A program made the position numbers and the translations under genes. This document shows positions 14,701-21,741 of a stretch of DNA of 23,933 nt, one piece after another (the stretch's first letter is position 1; each line of letters opens with the position of its first letter). The notes under the pieces are model-generated. The model was not told the DNA's origin. It worked only from the letters and a program-made list of their open reading frames with translations, and searched no databases. Source of the DNA: DATIVK01 sp035465955 (lineage in GTDB: Bacteria; Myxococcota; Myxococcia; Myxococcales; Anaeromyxobacteraceae); NCBI GenBank assembly GCA_035465955.1, contig DATIVK010000115.1, positions 1-23,933 on the forward strand, written 5' to 3'.

Positions 14701-15678
14701 GTGATCGACGTCCGAGGCCTCGAGAAGCACTACCGGGTCCACCGGCGCGAGCCGGGGCTGGCGGCGGCCCTCCGCTCGCTCGTCCGGCGCCGCTACGAGT
14801 CGGTGCGCGCGGTCGACGGCCTCTCCTTCCGCGTCGGCGAGGGGGAGCGGGTCGGCTTCCTGGGGCCGAACGGCGCGGGCAAGACGACCACGCTCAAGAT
14901 CCTCTCGGGGCTCCTCCACCCGACCTCGGGGGAGGTCACCGTCGCCGGCCACCTGCCGCGGCGGCGCGAGACCTCGTTCCTCCAGCAGATCACGCTCGTG
15001 ATGGGGCAGAAGCAGCAGCTCCTCTGGGACCTCCCCCCCTCCGAGACCTTCGCGCTCAACCGGGCCGTCTACGGCGTGCCCCGGCGGCAGTTCGAGGAGA
15101 CGCTGCGCGAGCTGGTGGACCTGCTGGAGATCGGCGACCTCGTCGGCAAGCCGACCCGCCAGCTCTCCCTCGGCGAGCGGATGAAGTGCGAGCTGGCCGC
15201 CGCCCTCCTCCACCGCCCGAGGGTCCTCTTCCTCGACGAGCCGACGATCGGCCTCGACGTCTCGATGCAGGCGACCGTCCGCCAGTTCGTGAAGGCCTAC
15301 AACGAGCGGTTCGGGGCGACCGTGCTCCTGACGAGCCACTACATGGAGGACGTCGTCCAGCTCTGCCCGCGCGTCATCGTCATCGACCGGGGGCGGCTCA
15401 TCTACGACGGCGACCTCCGGGCCCTCTCCCACCGCGTCCGGCCGGACAAGCGGATCGTCGTGCGCGTGGCGAACGGGGACGGCGCCGACCTCGGCCGCTT
15501 CGGCGCCGTGGTGGCGCGCGGCGACGGCGCGGTGACCTTCCAGGTGCCGGCGGACCAGGTCTCGGCGGCGGTCGCGCGGATCCTGGGGGAGCTGACGGTG
15601 ACCGACCTGACGGTCGAGGACCCGCCGCTGGAGGAGGTGCTCTCGGAGCTCTTCCGCTCGGCGCGCGCGGGCGGCTGA
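14701..15678 (+). CDS. ABC transporter ATP-binding protein (COG4586 type) without adjacent permeases
   Basis: This is the ATPase subunit of an uncharacterised ABC-2-type exporter (325 residues). Its N-terminus (YRVHRREPGLAAALRSL) is typical of the COG4586 ATPase group. Visible motifs are Walker A GPNGAGKTT (55-63), the Q-loop region MGQKQQLLWDLPP (101-113), the signature LSLGERMKCE (155-164), Walker B VLFLDEP (175-181) and the H-loop LLTSHYMED. About 90 residues follow as an accessory domain. The start is GTG at 14701. No good ribosome-binding site is visible, and an ATG at 14693 runs into a stop after three codons. The family's two membrane partners normally lie directly downstream, but the next gene here is a convergent hemerythrin only three bases away. 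This ATPase therefore works with permeases encoded elsewhere, or is a remnant. Confidence 0.88.
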   Translation: MIDVRGLEKHYRVHRREPGLAAALRSLVRRRYESVRAVDGLSFRVGEGERVGFLGPNGAGKTTTLKILSGLLHPTSGEVTVAGHLPRRRETSFLQQITLVMGQKQQLLWDLPPSETFALNRAVYGVPRRQFEETLRELVDLLEIGDLVGKPTRQLSLGERMKCELAAALLHRPRVLFLDEPTIGLDVSMQATVRQFVKAYNERFGATVLLTSHYMEDVVQLCPRVIVIDRGRLIYDGDLRALSHRVRPDKRIVVRVANGDGADLGRFGAVVARGDGAVTFQVPADQVSAAVARILGELTVTDLTVEDPPLEEVLSELFRSARAGG

Positions 15679-15681
15679 CGC

Positions 15682-16188
15682 TCAGCGCCGGTCGAACTGC
15701 CTCGCCGAGACCGCCAGCGCCTCGGCGGCGGTCCGGTGCACGCGCGGGCCGTCGTTGTGCGGCATCGTCGGCACCTCCGGGTAGGCGCGCATCCGCGCGA
15801 CGATCCCCTCGGCCTCGGCGGCGAGCCGCGCGTCGCAGCGGGCGTAGAACCCGAGCTCCCCCTCCTCCAGGCCGTTGTGCGGCCGGAGGATCGAGCGGAT
15901 CTCGCGGACGAGGTCGTGGCTCGGGGACGGGACGAGGAGCGCGGCGATGGCGCCGTGGTCGATCCGGAGCAGCCGCGCGGTCGCCTCGAACTCCGGGTCG
16001 GGGGGGCCCGCCCTCCGGAAGGCGGCGGTGAGGATCTTCTCCTCGATCCCGATGTGGCGCAGCAGGGCGGAGCGGAAGGCCTCGTAGGACGTCCGCTCGA
16101 TCTCGCCGGGGACGGCCGTCGCCTCCGAGAGGAGGGCCTCGAGCCGGTCGTGGTCGGCGGAGAGGAAGCGCGTGATCGGGCCGGGCAT
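15682..16188 (-). CDS. Hemerythrin HHE-domain protein
   Basis: This is a predicted four-helix diiron protein of 168 residues that could bind oxygen, nitric oxide or iron, or sense redox state. The iron-ligand pattern of the HHE family is visible: H13 (ADHDRLEALL), H45 and E49 (LRHIGIEEK), H78 (RIDHGAIAALL), H104 and E108 (RPHNGLEEGE). There is no signal peptide or extra domain, so it should be cytoplasmic. The ATG at 16188 has AGGA seven to eight bases upstream, overlapping the stop of the preceding DUF6448-type gene. The two are clearly one operon. It converges with the ABC ATPase gene, leaving no room for a terminator. Whether it serves as an oxygen carrier, iron store or sensor cannot be told from the sequence. 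Confidence 0.9.
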   Translation of the reverse strand: MPGPITRFLSADHDRLEALLSEATAVPGEIERTSYEAFRSALLRHIGIEEKILTAAFRRAGPPDPEFEATARLLRIDHGAIAALLVPSPSHDLVREIRSILRPHNGLEEGELGFYARCDARLAAEAEGIVARMRAYPEVPTMPHNDGPRVHRTAAEALAVSARQFDRR

Positions 16189-16197
16189 GGCGGGATC

Positions 16198-16860
16198 CTA
16201 GTCACCGTGGTGAGGGGCTGCACGGGCCGGCTCGGCCGCCGCCTCCGTCCCTGCGGGGGCGCCGTGCCCCTCGTGGGCGCCGGGCTCGCCGTGGGCGCCG
16301 CCCCCCGCGGCCGCCGCGTCGACCGCCTCGATCCAGTGCACGAACGGGACGTACTGCGCGACCCAGGCGCGGCCGGCGGCGACGTCGCCCGCGGGGGGCT
16401 TCTGCGCCTTCAGCCGCGCGAAGCGCTCGTGGAGGCCGTGGCGGACCCCCTCGACGAGCAGCCGCTCCAGCTCCGCCGCGCTCCCCTTCGCGACCGCGGC
16501 GTCGGCCGCCGCGACGGCGGGGGTGAGCTTCAGCCCGGCCGGCTTCAGGCCGGTGTACGGCGCCCCCTCGCCGGCCCGGTGGACGCGGACGAGGGTCTCG
16601 AAGAACCAGGTGTCGGCGAGCGCGCGGGCCTCCCCGCCCGCCTTGCGGACCGCGCGGGCCCGATCGAAGGCGCCGCGGATCTCCGGCTCGTCGTCCGGCT
16701 GCACCCACGCGAGCACCGGCGCGAGCTGGCCCGTCTCCAGGGCCTTGCGCGCCGCTCCGACGACGGGGCCGTCGAGCGTGTCGCAGTGGGCGCGGACGGG
16801 CGCGGGGACGAGCGCGAGCGACGCGAGGAGCGTCGCGAGGGTGAGCGGGGTCGCATTCAT
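16198..16860 (-). CDS. Secreted DUF6448-family protein with histidine-rich tail
   Basis: This is an exported protein of 220 residues with unknown function. The signal peptide (MNATPLTLATLLASLALV) ends at VRA, so the mature chain should begin H25-C26. The conserved family core follows: HCDTLDGPVV, ALETGQLAPVLAWV, LADTWFFETLVRVHRAGEGAPYTGLKPAG, then AGRAWVAQYVPFVHWIEAV. The C-terminal tail (about 188-220) is rich in His, Gly and Ala (HGEPGAHEGHG, APHHGD). The N-terminal His-Cys and the His tail suggest metal or heme binding, but this is inference. The ATG at 16860 is chosen over one at 16881 because GGAG lies eight bases upstream and the signal peptide fits better. It heads the operon with the hemerythrin gene, under a palindromic operator 68 bases upstream. 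Confidence 0.8.
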   Translation of the reverse strand: MNATPLTLATLLASLALVPAPVRAHCDTLDGPVVGAARKALETGQLAPVLAWVQPDDEPEIRGAFDRARAVRKAGGEARALADTWFFETLVRVHRAGEGAPYTGLKPAGLKLTPAVAAADAAVAKGSAAELERLLVEGVRHGLHERFARLKAQKPPAGDVAAGRAWVAQYVPFVHWIEAVDAAAAGGGAHGEPGAHEGHGAPAGTEAAAEPARAAPHHGD

Positions 16861-16927
16861 GGTCTCTCTCCGTCGACCCACGCCGCGCGAGGGCGCGGCG
16901 CGTGGGGTCCTGCCGGAGAGATAGTTA

Positions 16928-16943
16928 GTTAGTAGACACTAAC
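16928..16943. promoter_or_regulatory. Palindromic operator GTTAGT-N4-ACTAAC over a candidate promoter
   Basis: GTTAGT (16928-16933) and ACTAAC (16938-16943) form a perfect 6-4-6 inverted repeat within an A+T-rich island (16921-16944) in otherwise very G+C-rich DNA. On the minus strand TTGTTA (16945-16940) could be a -35 box, with TATCTC (16923-16918) as a -10 box after a 16-base spacer. The palindrome would fill the spacer and overlap the -35 box. This is the usual geometry for a TetR- or MarR-type repressor site controlling the DUF6448-hemerythrin operon. No such regulator gene is in the window. Confidence 0.6.
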
Positions 16944-16978
16944 AAGTCCCGCATGGGGCGCCCCGCCCGCGGCACGAG

Positions 16979-18166
16979 TCACCGGTCGAAGAGCAGCCTC
17001 CCGCTCTCGAAGAGCTTCACGGTCAACAGGAGGACGAGCGTCGCGGCGACGAGGCTCGCGCCCCCCGCCGCGAGCCAGGCGACCGGCTCCACCGCCTCGC
17101 CGCGGACGAGGCGCGAGACGATGACCTGCTCGGCGAGGAACGGGGTCACGAGCATCCAGCCGTGCGCCTTGACCGGCGAGAGGGCGAGCAGCACGCCGGG
17201 GATGGCCGGGACGAGCATCAGGAAGGAGATGGTGGTCTGGGCCTGCCGGAAGCTGCGCGCGCGGACGGCGACGAGCGCCATGAGGGCGTTCGCGAGCAAC
17301 AGCAGCGGCAGCGCGACGAGCAGCACCCGCAGCAGGACGCCCGGGCCGAGCCGGACGGCGAAGCCGAGCCGCTCCGGGGGCAGGAGCGCCGGCAGCAGGG
17401 CGAAGCCGGCCAGCGTCTCGGCGAGGGCGAGCGCCGAGAAGGCGGCCGCCGCCGCGGCCTTGCCGACGACGAAGGCGCTGCGCGGGACCGGGTTCACGAG
17501 GAGGGGCTCGAGCGACTGGCGCTCGCGCTCGCCGGCGGTCGTGTCGATGGCCACGGCCATCCCGCCCATGAACATCGACATGACGACGAAGTACGGGAGG
17601 ATCGAGAGGAAGATGGCGGCCCGGCTCTCCGGCGTCGCGAGGTCGACCGTCTCGACCGCGAGCGGCTCGACGAGGGACGGGTGGATCCCGCGCGCGACCA
17701 GCCGCTGGGCCGCCGCCTGGCGACCCCACGCGGCGAGGAGCGCCTTCACGGCCGCGACGACGCCGGCCGACTGCTGGCGCGACTCGTCGACCACGAGCCG
17801 GACGGGGGCGGGCCTCCCCTCGCGCAGCCGCGCGCCGTACTCGGGCGGGATGACGAGGACGGCGTCCACGTCGCCGGCGCGGACCGCCGCCTCGGGGTCG
17901 GCCGGCGCCGGGACGATCCGCGCCTCGGCGCCGAGGAACGCGATCAGGTTGGGCGCGTGCTCACGGCCGGCGACCGGCAGCGTGATCCCCTCGCGCTCGA
18001 CCTTCTGGAGCGTCTGCGAGGCGAAGTGGAGCGCCACCGCCAGCGTCAGCGGCCCGAGGAGGGGGAAGACGAGCGCCATGAGGAGCGTGCGCCGGTCCCG
18101 GAGGCCGTCGGCCAGCTCCTTCCGGAGGACGACGCGCGCCGGACGCCAGGTCTCCCGCGTGATCAC
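16979..18166 (-). CDS. ABC-2 type (NatB-like) transporter permease
   Basis: This is the membrane subunit of an ABC exporter (395 residues). A first helix at about 27-48 (LLMALVFPLLGPLTLAVALHF) follows the typical amphipathic start VVLRKELADGLRDRRT. A large extracytoplasmic region (about 50-190) comes next, then a run of about five hydrophobic helices. The marker GERERQSLEPLLVNPV near the second helix is typical of the NatB/ABC-2 family, which exports sodium or drugs. The GTG start at 18166 overlaps the stop of the ATPase gene (GTGA), and AGGAGG lies seven bases upstream inside that gene, so the subunits are made in step. It is the last gene of the hydrolase-ATPase-permease group. The substrate cannot be deduced. 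NatB is only the closest general resemblance. Confidence 0.88.
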   Translation of the reverse strand: MITRETWRPARVVLRKELADGLRDRRTLLMALVFPLLGPLTLAVALHFASQTLQKVEREGITLPVAGREHAPNLIAFLGAEARIVPAPADPEAAVRAGDVDAVLVIPPEYGARLREGRPAPVRLVVDESRQQSAGVVAAVKALLAAWGRQAAAQRLVARGIHPSLVEPLAVETVDLATPESRAAIFLSILPYFVVMSMFMGGMAVAIDTTAGERERQSLEPLLVNPVPRSAFVVGKAAAAAAFSALALAETLAGFALLPALLPPERLGFAVRLGPGVLLRVLLVALPLLLLANALMALVAVRARSFRQAQTTISFLMLVPAIPGVLLALSPVKAHGWMLVTPFLAEQVIVSRLVRGEAVEPVAWLAAGGASLVAATLVLLLTVKLFESGRLLFDR

Positions 18167-18894
18167 CCGAGCCCCTCCTCGGAGCCGATGGCCGCCACGA
18201 AGGCGTCCTCCAGGCTCGCCTTGCCGGTGGCGCGTCGCAGCTCGTCCGGCGTCCCCTCGGCGACCACCTGCCCGCGCGCGATGACCACGACGCGGTCGCA
18301 GAGGGCCGAGACCTCCTGCATGACGTGGGACGAGAAGAGGACGCACCGCCCCTCCTCGCGCAGGCGCGAGAGCAGCGCCCGGACCGCGCGGGTGGCCGCC
18401 ACGTCGAGCCCGTTGGTCGGCTCGTCGAGCACGACGTTGTGCGGGTCGTGCACCAGCGCCCGCGCGAGCGCCACCTTCACGCGCTGCCCCTGCGAGAACC
18501 CCTCCGTCCGCCGGTCGGCGAACTCCTGCATCCCGAGCAGCTCGACGAGCGAGTCGGCCCGCGCCTCCGCGGTGGCCCGCGCCATCCCGTGGAGCCCTGC
18601 GAAGTAGAGCACGTGCTCGCGCGCCGTCAGCCGCCCATAGAGCCCCTGCGCGTGCGGCAGGATCCCGAGCCGCCGCTGCGCCTCGATCCGGTTCGTGGCG
18701 AGGTCGATGCCGTCCACGTGGACGCGCCCGGCGTCCGGGGCGATCACGCCGTAGACGGTCCGGAGCGCCGTGGTCTTCCCGGCGCCGTTCGGGCCGAGGA
18801 GCCCGGTGATCTGGCCGTTGCCGACCTCGAAGGAGACGCCGCGCAGCGCCTCCACGGGGCCGAAGGACTTCCTCACCTCCTCGAGGACGATCAC
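18163..18894 (-). CDS. ABC transporter ATP-binding protein (NatA-like)
   Basis: This is the ATPase partner of the NatB-like permease (243 residues). It has Walker A GPNGAGKTT (34-42), the signature FSQGQRVKVALARAL, Walker B NVVLDEPTNGLD and the H-loop LFSSHVMQEV. A C-terminal GTPDELRRATGKASLEDAFV is typical of ABC-2 exporters. The start is GTG at 18894, overlapping the hydrolase stop (GTGA), with GGAGG six to seven bases upstream. The double GTGA overlap links hydrolase, ATPase and permease tightly. The order suggests that an extracytoplasmic hydrolase and an exporter act on the same compound, or that the hydrolase releases what is exported (inference). Confidence 0.9.
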   Translation of the reverse strand: MIVLEEVRKSFGPVEALRGVSFEVGNGQITGLLGPNGAGKTTALRTVYGVIAPDAGRVHVDGIDLATNRIEAQRRLGILPHAQGLYGRLTAREHVLYFAGLHGMARATAEARADSLVELLGMQEFADRRTEGFSQGQRVKVALARALVHDPHNVVLDEPTNGLDVAATRAVRALLSRLREEGRCVLFSSHVMQEVSALCDRVVVIARGQVVAEGTPDELRRATGKASLEDAFVAAIGSEEGLG

Positions 18895-20375
18895 GGCGCC
18901 CCTCCCAGGAAGTCGACGAAGGGCGGCGGGGGCCGGATCGCGTCGGCGCACGAGAGGTCGAGCCCCTCCGCGCCGCCGGCGTCGAGGAACTCGGCGACCA
19001 GGCGAGGGACGCAGCCGCGCGCGAAGATCCCGTGCCCCTGCCCCGCGAGCACCACCTGGCGCGCGCGGGGCAGGTCCCGCGCGAGCCGATCGGCCCAGCG
19101 GGGCGGCGTCACGGGATCGGCCTCGCCGGAGAGGAGCAGCGCCGGGACGTCGGCGCGCCACGGGGCGCGCCACGCCGGCCGGACCGCCGCGACGGGCCAG
19201 GCGGCGCAGGCCCTCCGGAACGCGTCCCGCACCGACCGGCCCAGGAGCCGGCGCGCGTCGGCCTCGGGGGGCGCGTCGACGACGAGCGGGACGTCCTCGG
19301 CGCAGAGGATCGAGAGCTGGAGCGGCCGCGAGAGCCCCGCCTCGAGGTCGGCGGTGGCCGCGACCCCCTGCGCCGCGAGCGGCCCCGGGTCGCCGGAGGC
19401 CGCTGCGTGGAGCATGGGCGGGAGGACGGCCGCCGTCTCGGCCTGGTAGAGGAACGCGCCCACCACCCCGCGGAGCTGATCGAGGCCGAAGGTGGACTCG
19501 AGCGGCGCCCCGGTGAGCGGGTGGCGGGTGCGGACGCGCTCGGGGCGCCGGGCGAGCCGCGCCGCGAGGGCGCGCAGCTCCGCGGCCGGCGCCGGGAAGC
19601 TCCGCGCGCAGAGCGGCTCGGCGGCGCAGCGGCGGAAGAGCCGGTCGAGCGCCGCCTGGCCGTCCTCCTCGAACGAGCCCCCCACGACCTCCTCGAAGGG
19701 CACGACGCCGTCGAGGACGAGGGTCCGGATCCGCGCCGGGTGGGCGCGCGCCCAGGCGAGCGCGGCCCGCGTGCCGTAGCTGAAGCCGATCGCGTCCACC
19801 CGCGCGTAGCCGAGCGCCTCCCGCACCGCCTCGAGATCGGCCACGAAGTCGTCCGTGCCGTAGCGGGCGAGGTCGGCGTCCAGCGACCGGGCGCAGGCGG
19901 CGACGGCGGCGACCTCCTTCGCGGGATCGTCGAGGACGCGCTCCGGCGCGTCGAGCGCGGGGCAGGCGAGCCGGCCGGAGCCGCCCGTCCCGCGCTGATC
20001 GACGAGGACCAGGTCGCGGGCGCGCCCGATCCGGCCGAAGGCCGGCGCGAGGAGCGGGAAGACCTCGCGGATCGCCTGGCCCGGCCCGCCCGCGAGGACG
20101 AAGACCGGAGCGGGCGCCGCCTGCGGCGCCTCCGCGGGGACGACGGCGACCGCGAGGGAGATCCGCCGGCCGCCGGGGCGCGCGCGGTCCTCGGGCACCT
20201 CCAGCGTCCCGCACCGGGCCGCGACGTGGGCGGAGGCGAGCGGGGACGAGAGGCGGCATGGGGTGAGCGCGATCGCCGCCTGCGCCGCGGCCGGAGCGGC
20301 GCCGAGGATCGCGGCGGCGAGCAGCTGGAGCGCGGCGACCCCGCGCCAGCCACGGGAACCTTCCCTCTCCCTCAC
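18891..20375 (-). CDS. Secreted alpha/beta hydrolase, peptidase S33 (tripeptidyl aminopeptidase-like)
   Basis: This is a predicted exported serine hydrolase of the prolyl-aminopeptidase/TAP-like type (494 residues from the chosen start). A hydrophobic signal (about 13-36, ending AAAQA) leads into the mature enzyme. LAGGPGQ (94-100) supplies the oxyanion hole, and VLVDQRGTGGSG (123-134) is typical of S33. The nucleophile is S199 in GFSYGTR. Near the C-terminus GEADPVTPP gives the acid and GQGHGIF the histidine. Family members release N-terminal residues or short peptides, or hydrolyse esters. The start is uncertain: GTG at 20375 is inside a hairpin and lacks a good ribosome-binding site, while GTGs at 20426 and 20450 would overlap the preceding methyltransferase gene and put repeat-derived, Pro/Ser-rich residues ahead of the signal. 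The downstream ABC genes overlap it. Confidence 0.85.
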   Translation of the reverse strand: MREREGSRGWRGVAALQLLAAAILGAAPAAAQAAIALTPCRLSSPLASAHVAARCGTLEVPEDRARPGGRRISLAVAVVPAEAPQAAPAPVFVLAGGPGQAIREVFPLLAPAFGRIGRARDLVLVDQRGTGGSGRLACPALDAPERVLDDPAKEVAAVAACARSLDADLARYGTDDFVADLEAVREALGYARVDAIGFSYGTRAALAWARAHPARIRTLVLDGVVPFEEVVGGSFEEDGQAALDRLFRRCAAEPLCARSFPAPAAELRALAARLARRPERVRTRHPLTGAPLESTFGLDQLRGVVGAFLYQAETAAVLPPMLHAAASGDPGPLAAQGVAATADLEAGLSRPLQLSILCAEDVPLVVDAPPEADARRLLGRSVRDAFRRACAAWPVAAVRPAWRAPWRADVPALLLSGEADPVTPPRWADRLARDLPRARQVVLAGQGHGIFARGCVPRLVAEFLDAGGAEGLDLSCADAIRPPPPFVDFLGGAP

Positions 20376-20400
20376 CGAGGGCGAGGGCCAGGGTGAGGGA
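20368..20400. repeat. REP-like inverted repeat at the hydrolase start
   Basis: TCCCTCACC (20368-20376) and GGTGAGGGA (20392-20400) are exact complements around a 15-base G+C-rich loop. The flanking runs read as alternating CCCT/AGGG blocks (20362-20400). Sequences of this sort, translated as PSPSVREREG, are common intergenic repeats in high-G+C proteobacteria, as far as I recall. Here it fills the gap between the methyltransferase stop and the hydrolase and may act as an mRNA-stabilising or terminating hairpin. Confidence 0.55.
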
Positions 20401-20415
20401 GCGGGCGGCGTGGCG

Positions 20416-21633
20416 TCACTCGCCACGCGACGCGCCCTCCGGTGTGACACCGGGAGGCTGCCCCGGCGGCACCGCCCGCCCCGCCGCCGCGATCACCCGC
20501 ACGCCGCTCTCCGGGCCGAGCGCGACGCCGTCGCCGCGCGGCTCGCCGCCGTCGACCCCGATCACGTCGCCGCGGAGGAGCCGCTCGAAGCGGCGGTTCG
20601 CGTCGGTGACGTGCTTCTCCTGGAGGGCGAGCCCCATCCGCCCCTCGGGGCCGCAGCCCATGTACCGGAGCCGCCCCTTCGACGGCAGCGGCTCGGAGAC
20701 GATGCGGAAGACCCGGCCGGGCGGCGGCTCCGCCCACGCCTCGCCCTTCGGCGCGACCACGAGGTAGCTCATCTTCACCGCCTCGCGCCGGAGCCCCGCC
20801 GCCTTCGCCACCTGCGCGACGAGCGGGGGCGGCTCGACGGGCCGCTCGGCGTGGCACCAGTCGGTCTCCCGCGCGAGCGCGGGGCAGGCGCCGCGGAAGA
20901 GGCACGGGGCCCGGAGGGCGTACCCGCGCGCCACGAGGAGGTCGCGGACCCGCAGCAACGCCCGCGACGTGTCGCGCAGCGCCGGCTCCACGACGACGAG
21001 CGAGCCGCCGGGGGCGACGAGGCCGAGCGCCTCCTCGAGCAGGTCGGCCCGCCGCGCGTCCTCCCCCTCGCCGCGGAAGAGCTCGTTGAGCGCGTGGCCC
21101 ATGAGCACGACGTCGGGCCGCTTCCCGGCGGCGAGCTCGGCGAGGGGACGGCTCCGCGTCGGGTTCCACTCCCGCGTGGAGAGCGGCTCCCCGGCCTCCC
21201 GCGCCAGCTCGCGGGCGGTGGCGAGCGCCTTCGCCGAGCGGTCGGCGGCGATCACCTCCGCCGCGCCGGCGTCGAGCGCCGCGAACGCCATCGGCCCCGG
21301 GCCGCTCCCGAGGTCGAGCACGGCGCGCGGCCGGCGGGGCAGCTCGGAGAGCACGCCGCGGGCCTGCAGGTAGCTCGTCGGCCAGTAGAAGAGCAGGTAG
21401 GCGCCCAGCAGCCGCTCGTCGTCCATGTAGCGCGCGCCGACCAGCTCCCGCTCCCGCGTCAGCCCCGTCGAGAGCCGCTTCACCGCCGCGCCCACCTCGC
21501 GCAGCTCGTCGGGCAGGAGCGCGTCGGGCGGGGGGCGCGCGCCCCGGCGCGCCGGGCCGCGGCGCGCGGCGCGCCAGACCGAGAGGAGGCGGGGGATCCA
21601 GGCGTCGAGGCCGGTGCTCGCTGCGGGCTTCAT
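20416..21633 (-). CDS. Rsm22/METTL17-like ribosomal small-subunit methyltransferase family protein
   Basis: This SAM-dependent methyltransferase-like protein (405 residues) belongs to the family of mitochondrial Rsm22/METTL17, which helps assemble the small ribosomal subunit. An N-terminal helical part (about 40-100, with RYMDDERLLGAYLLFYWPTSYLQ) precedes SAM motif I VLDLGSGPGPMAF (105-117) and later VVEPALRD (214-221). Four cysteines, C244, C250, C260 and C327, lie in CLFRGAC, DWCH and RYMGCGPEG. This is the arrangement I associate with the [4Fe-4S] ligands of METTL17. The C-terminal 70 residues (LRGDVIGVDGG) are a strand-rich tail. The ATG at 21633 has no obvious ribosome-binding site. It diverges from the Feo operon across 108 bases and runs ahead of the hydrolase gene. 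Confidence 0.82.
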   Translation of the reverse strand: MKPAASTGLDAWIPRLLSVWRAARRGPARRGARPPPDALLPDELREVGAAVKRLSTGLTRERELVGARYMDDERLLGAYLLFYWPTSYLQARGVLSELPRRPRAVLDLGSGPGPMAFAALDAGAAEVIAADRSAKALATARELAREAGEPLSTREWNPTRSRPLAELAAGKRPDVVLMGHALNELFRGEGEDARRADLLEEALGLVAPGGSLVVVEPALRDTSRALLRVRDLLVARGYALRAPCLFRGACPALARETDWCHAERPVEPPPLVAQVAKAAGLRREAVKMSYLVVAPKGEAWAEPPPGRVFRIVSEPLPSKGRLRYMGCGPEGRMGLALQEKHVTDANRRFERLLRGDVIGVDGGEPRGDGVALGPESGVRVIAAAGRAVPPGQPPGVTPEGASRGE

Positions 21634-21704
21634 TGGACCGTGATTCTGCCACGCGGCGGCCGGCGGAGCGCCCCCTCGCGCGGCGCGGGCCGCGCGGATC
21701 CATG

Positions 21705-21734
21705 TTGACACTGCTTCTCATGTTCGTTTAGGGT
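21705..21734 (+). promoter_or_regulatory. Feo operon promoter with overlapping Fur-like box
   Basis: A perfect -35 hexamer TTGACA (21705-21710) is followed after 18 bases by TAGGGT (21729-21734), which keeps the key T-A...T of a -10 box. GACACTGCTTCTCATGTTC (21707-21725) matches 12 of 19 positions of the Fur consensus by my count and covers the -35 and spacer. Fe(II)-Fur would therefore block the promoter when iron is plentiful. Predicted transcription would begin at about 21741, right at the start codon. Confidence 0.6.
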
Positions 21735-21741
21735 GCGGCGC

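Noticed and set aside
14693..14704. ATG at 14693 as start of the ABC ATPase
   Set aside because: It reaches a stop codon after three codons. The GTG at 14701 opens the real frame.
13397..14704. 435-codon plus-strand frame across the b561-like and YceI genes
   Set aside because: It is Arg/Pro/Gly-rich and out of frame with two genes that have membrane helices, a YceI pattern and ribosome-binding sites.
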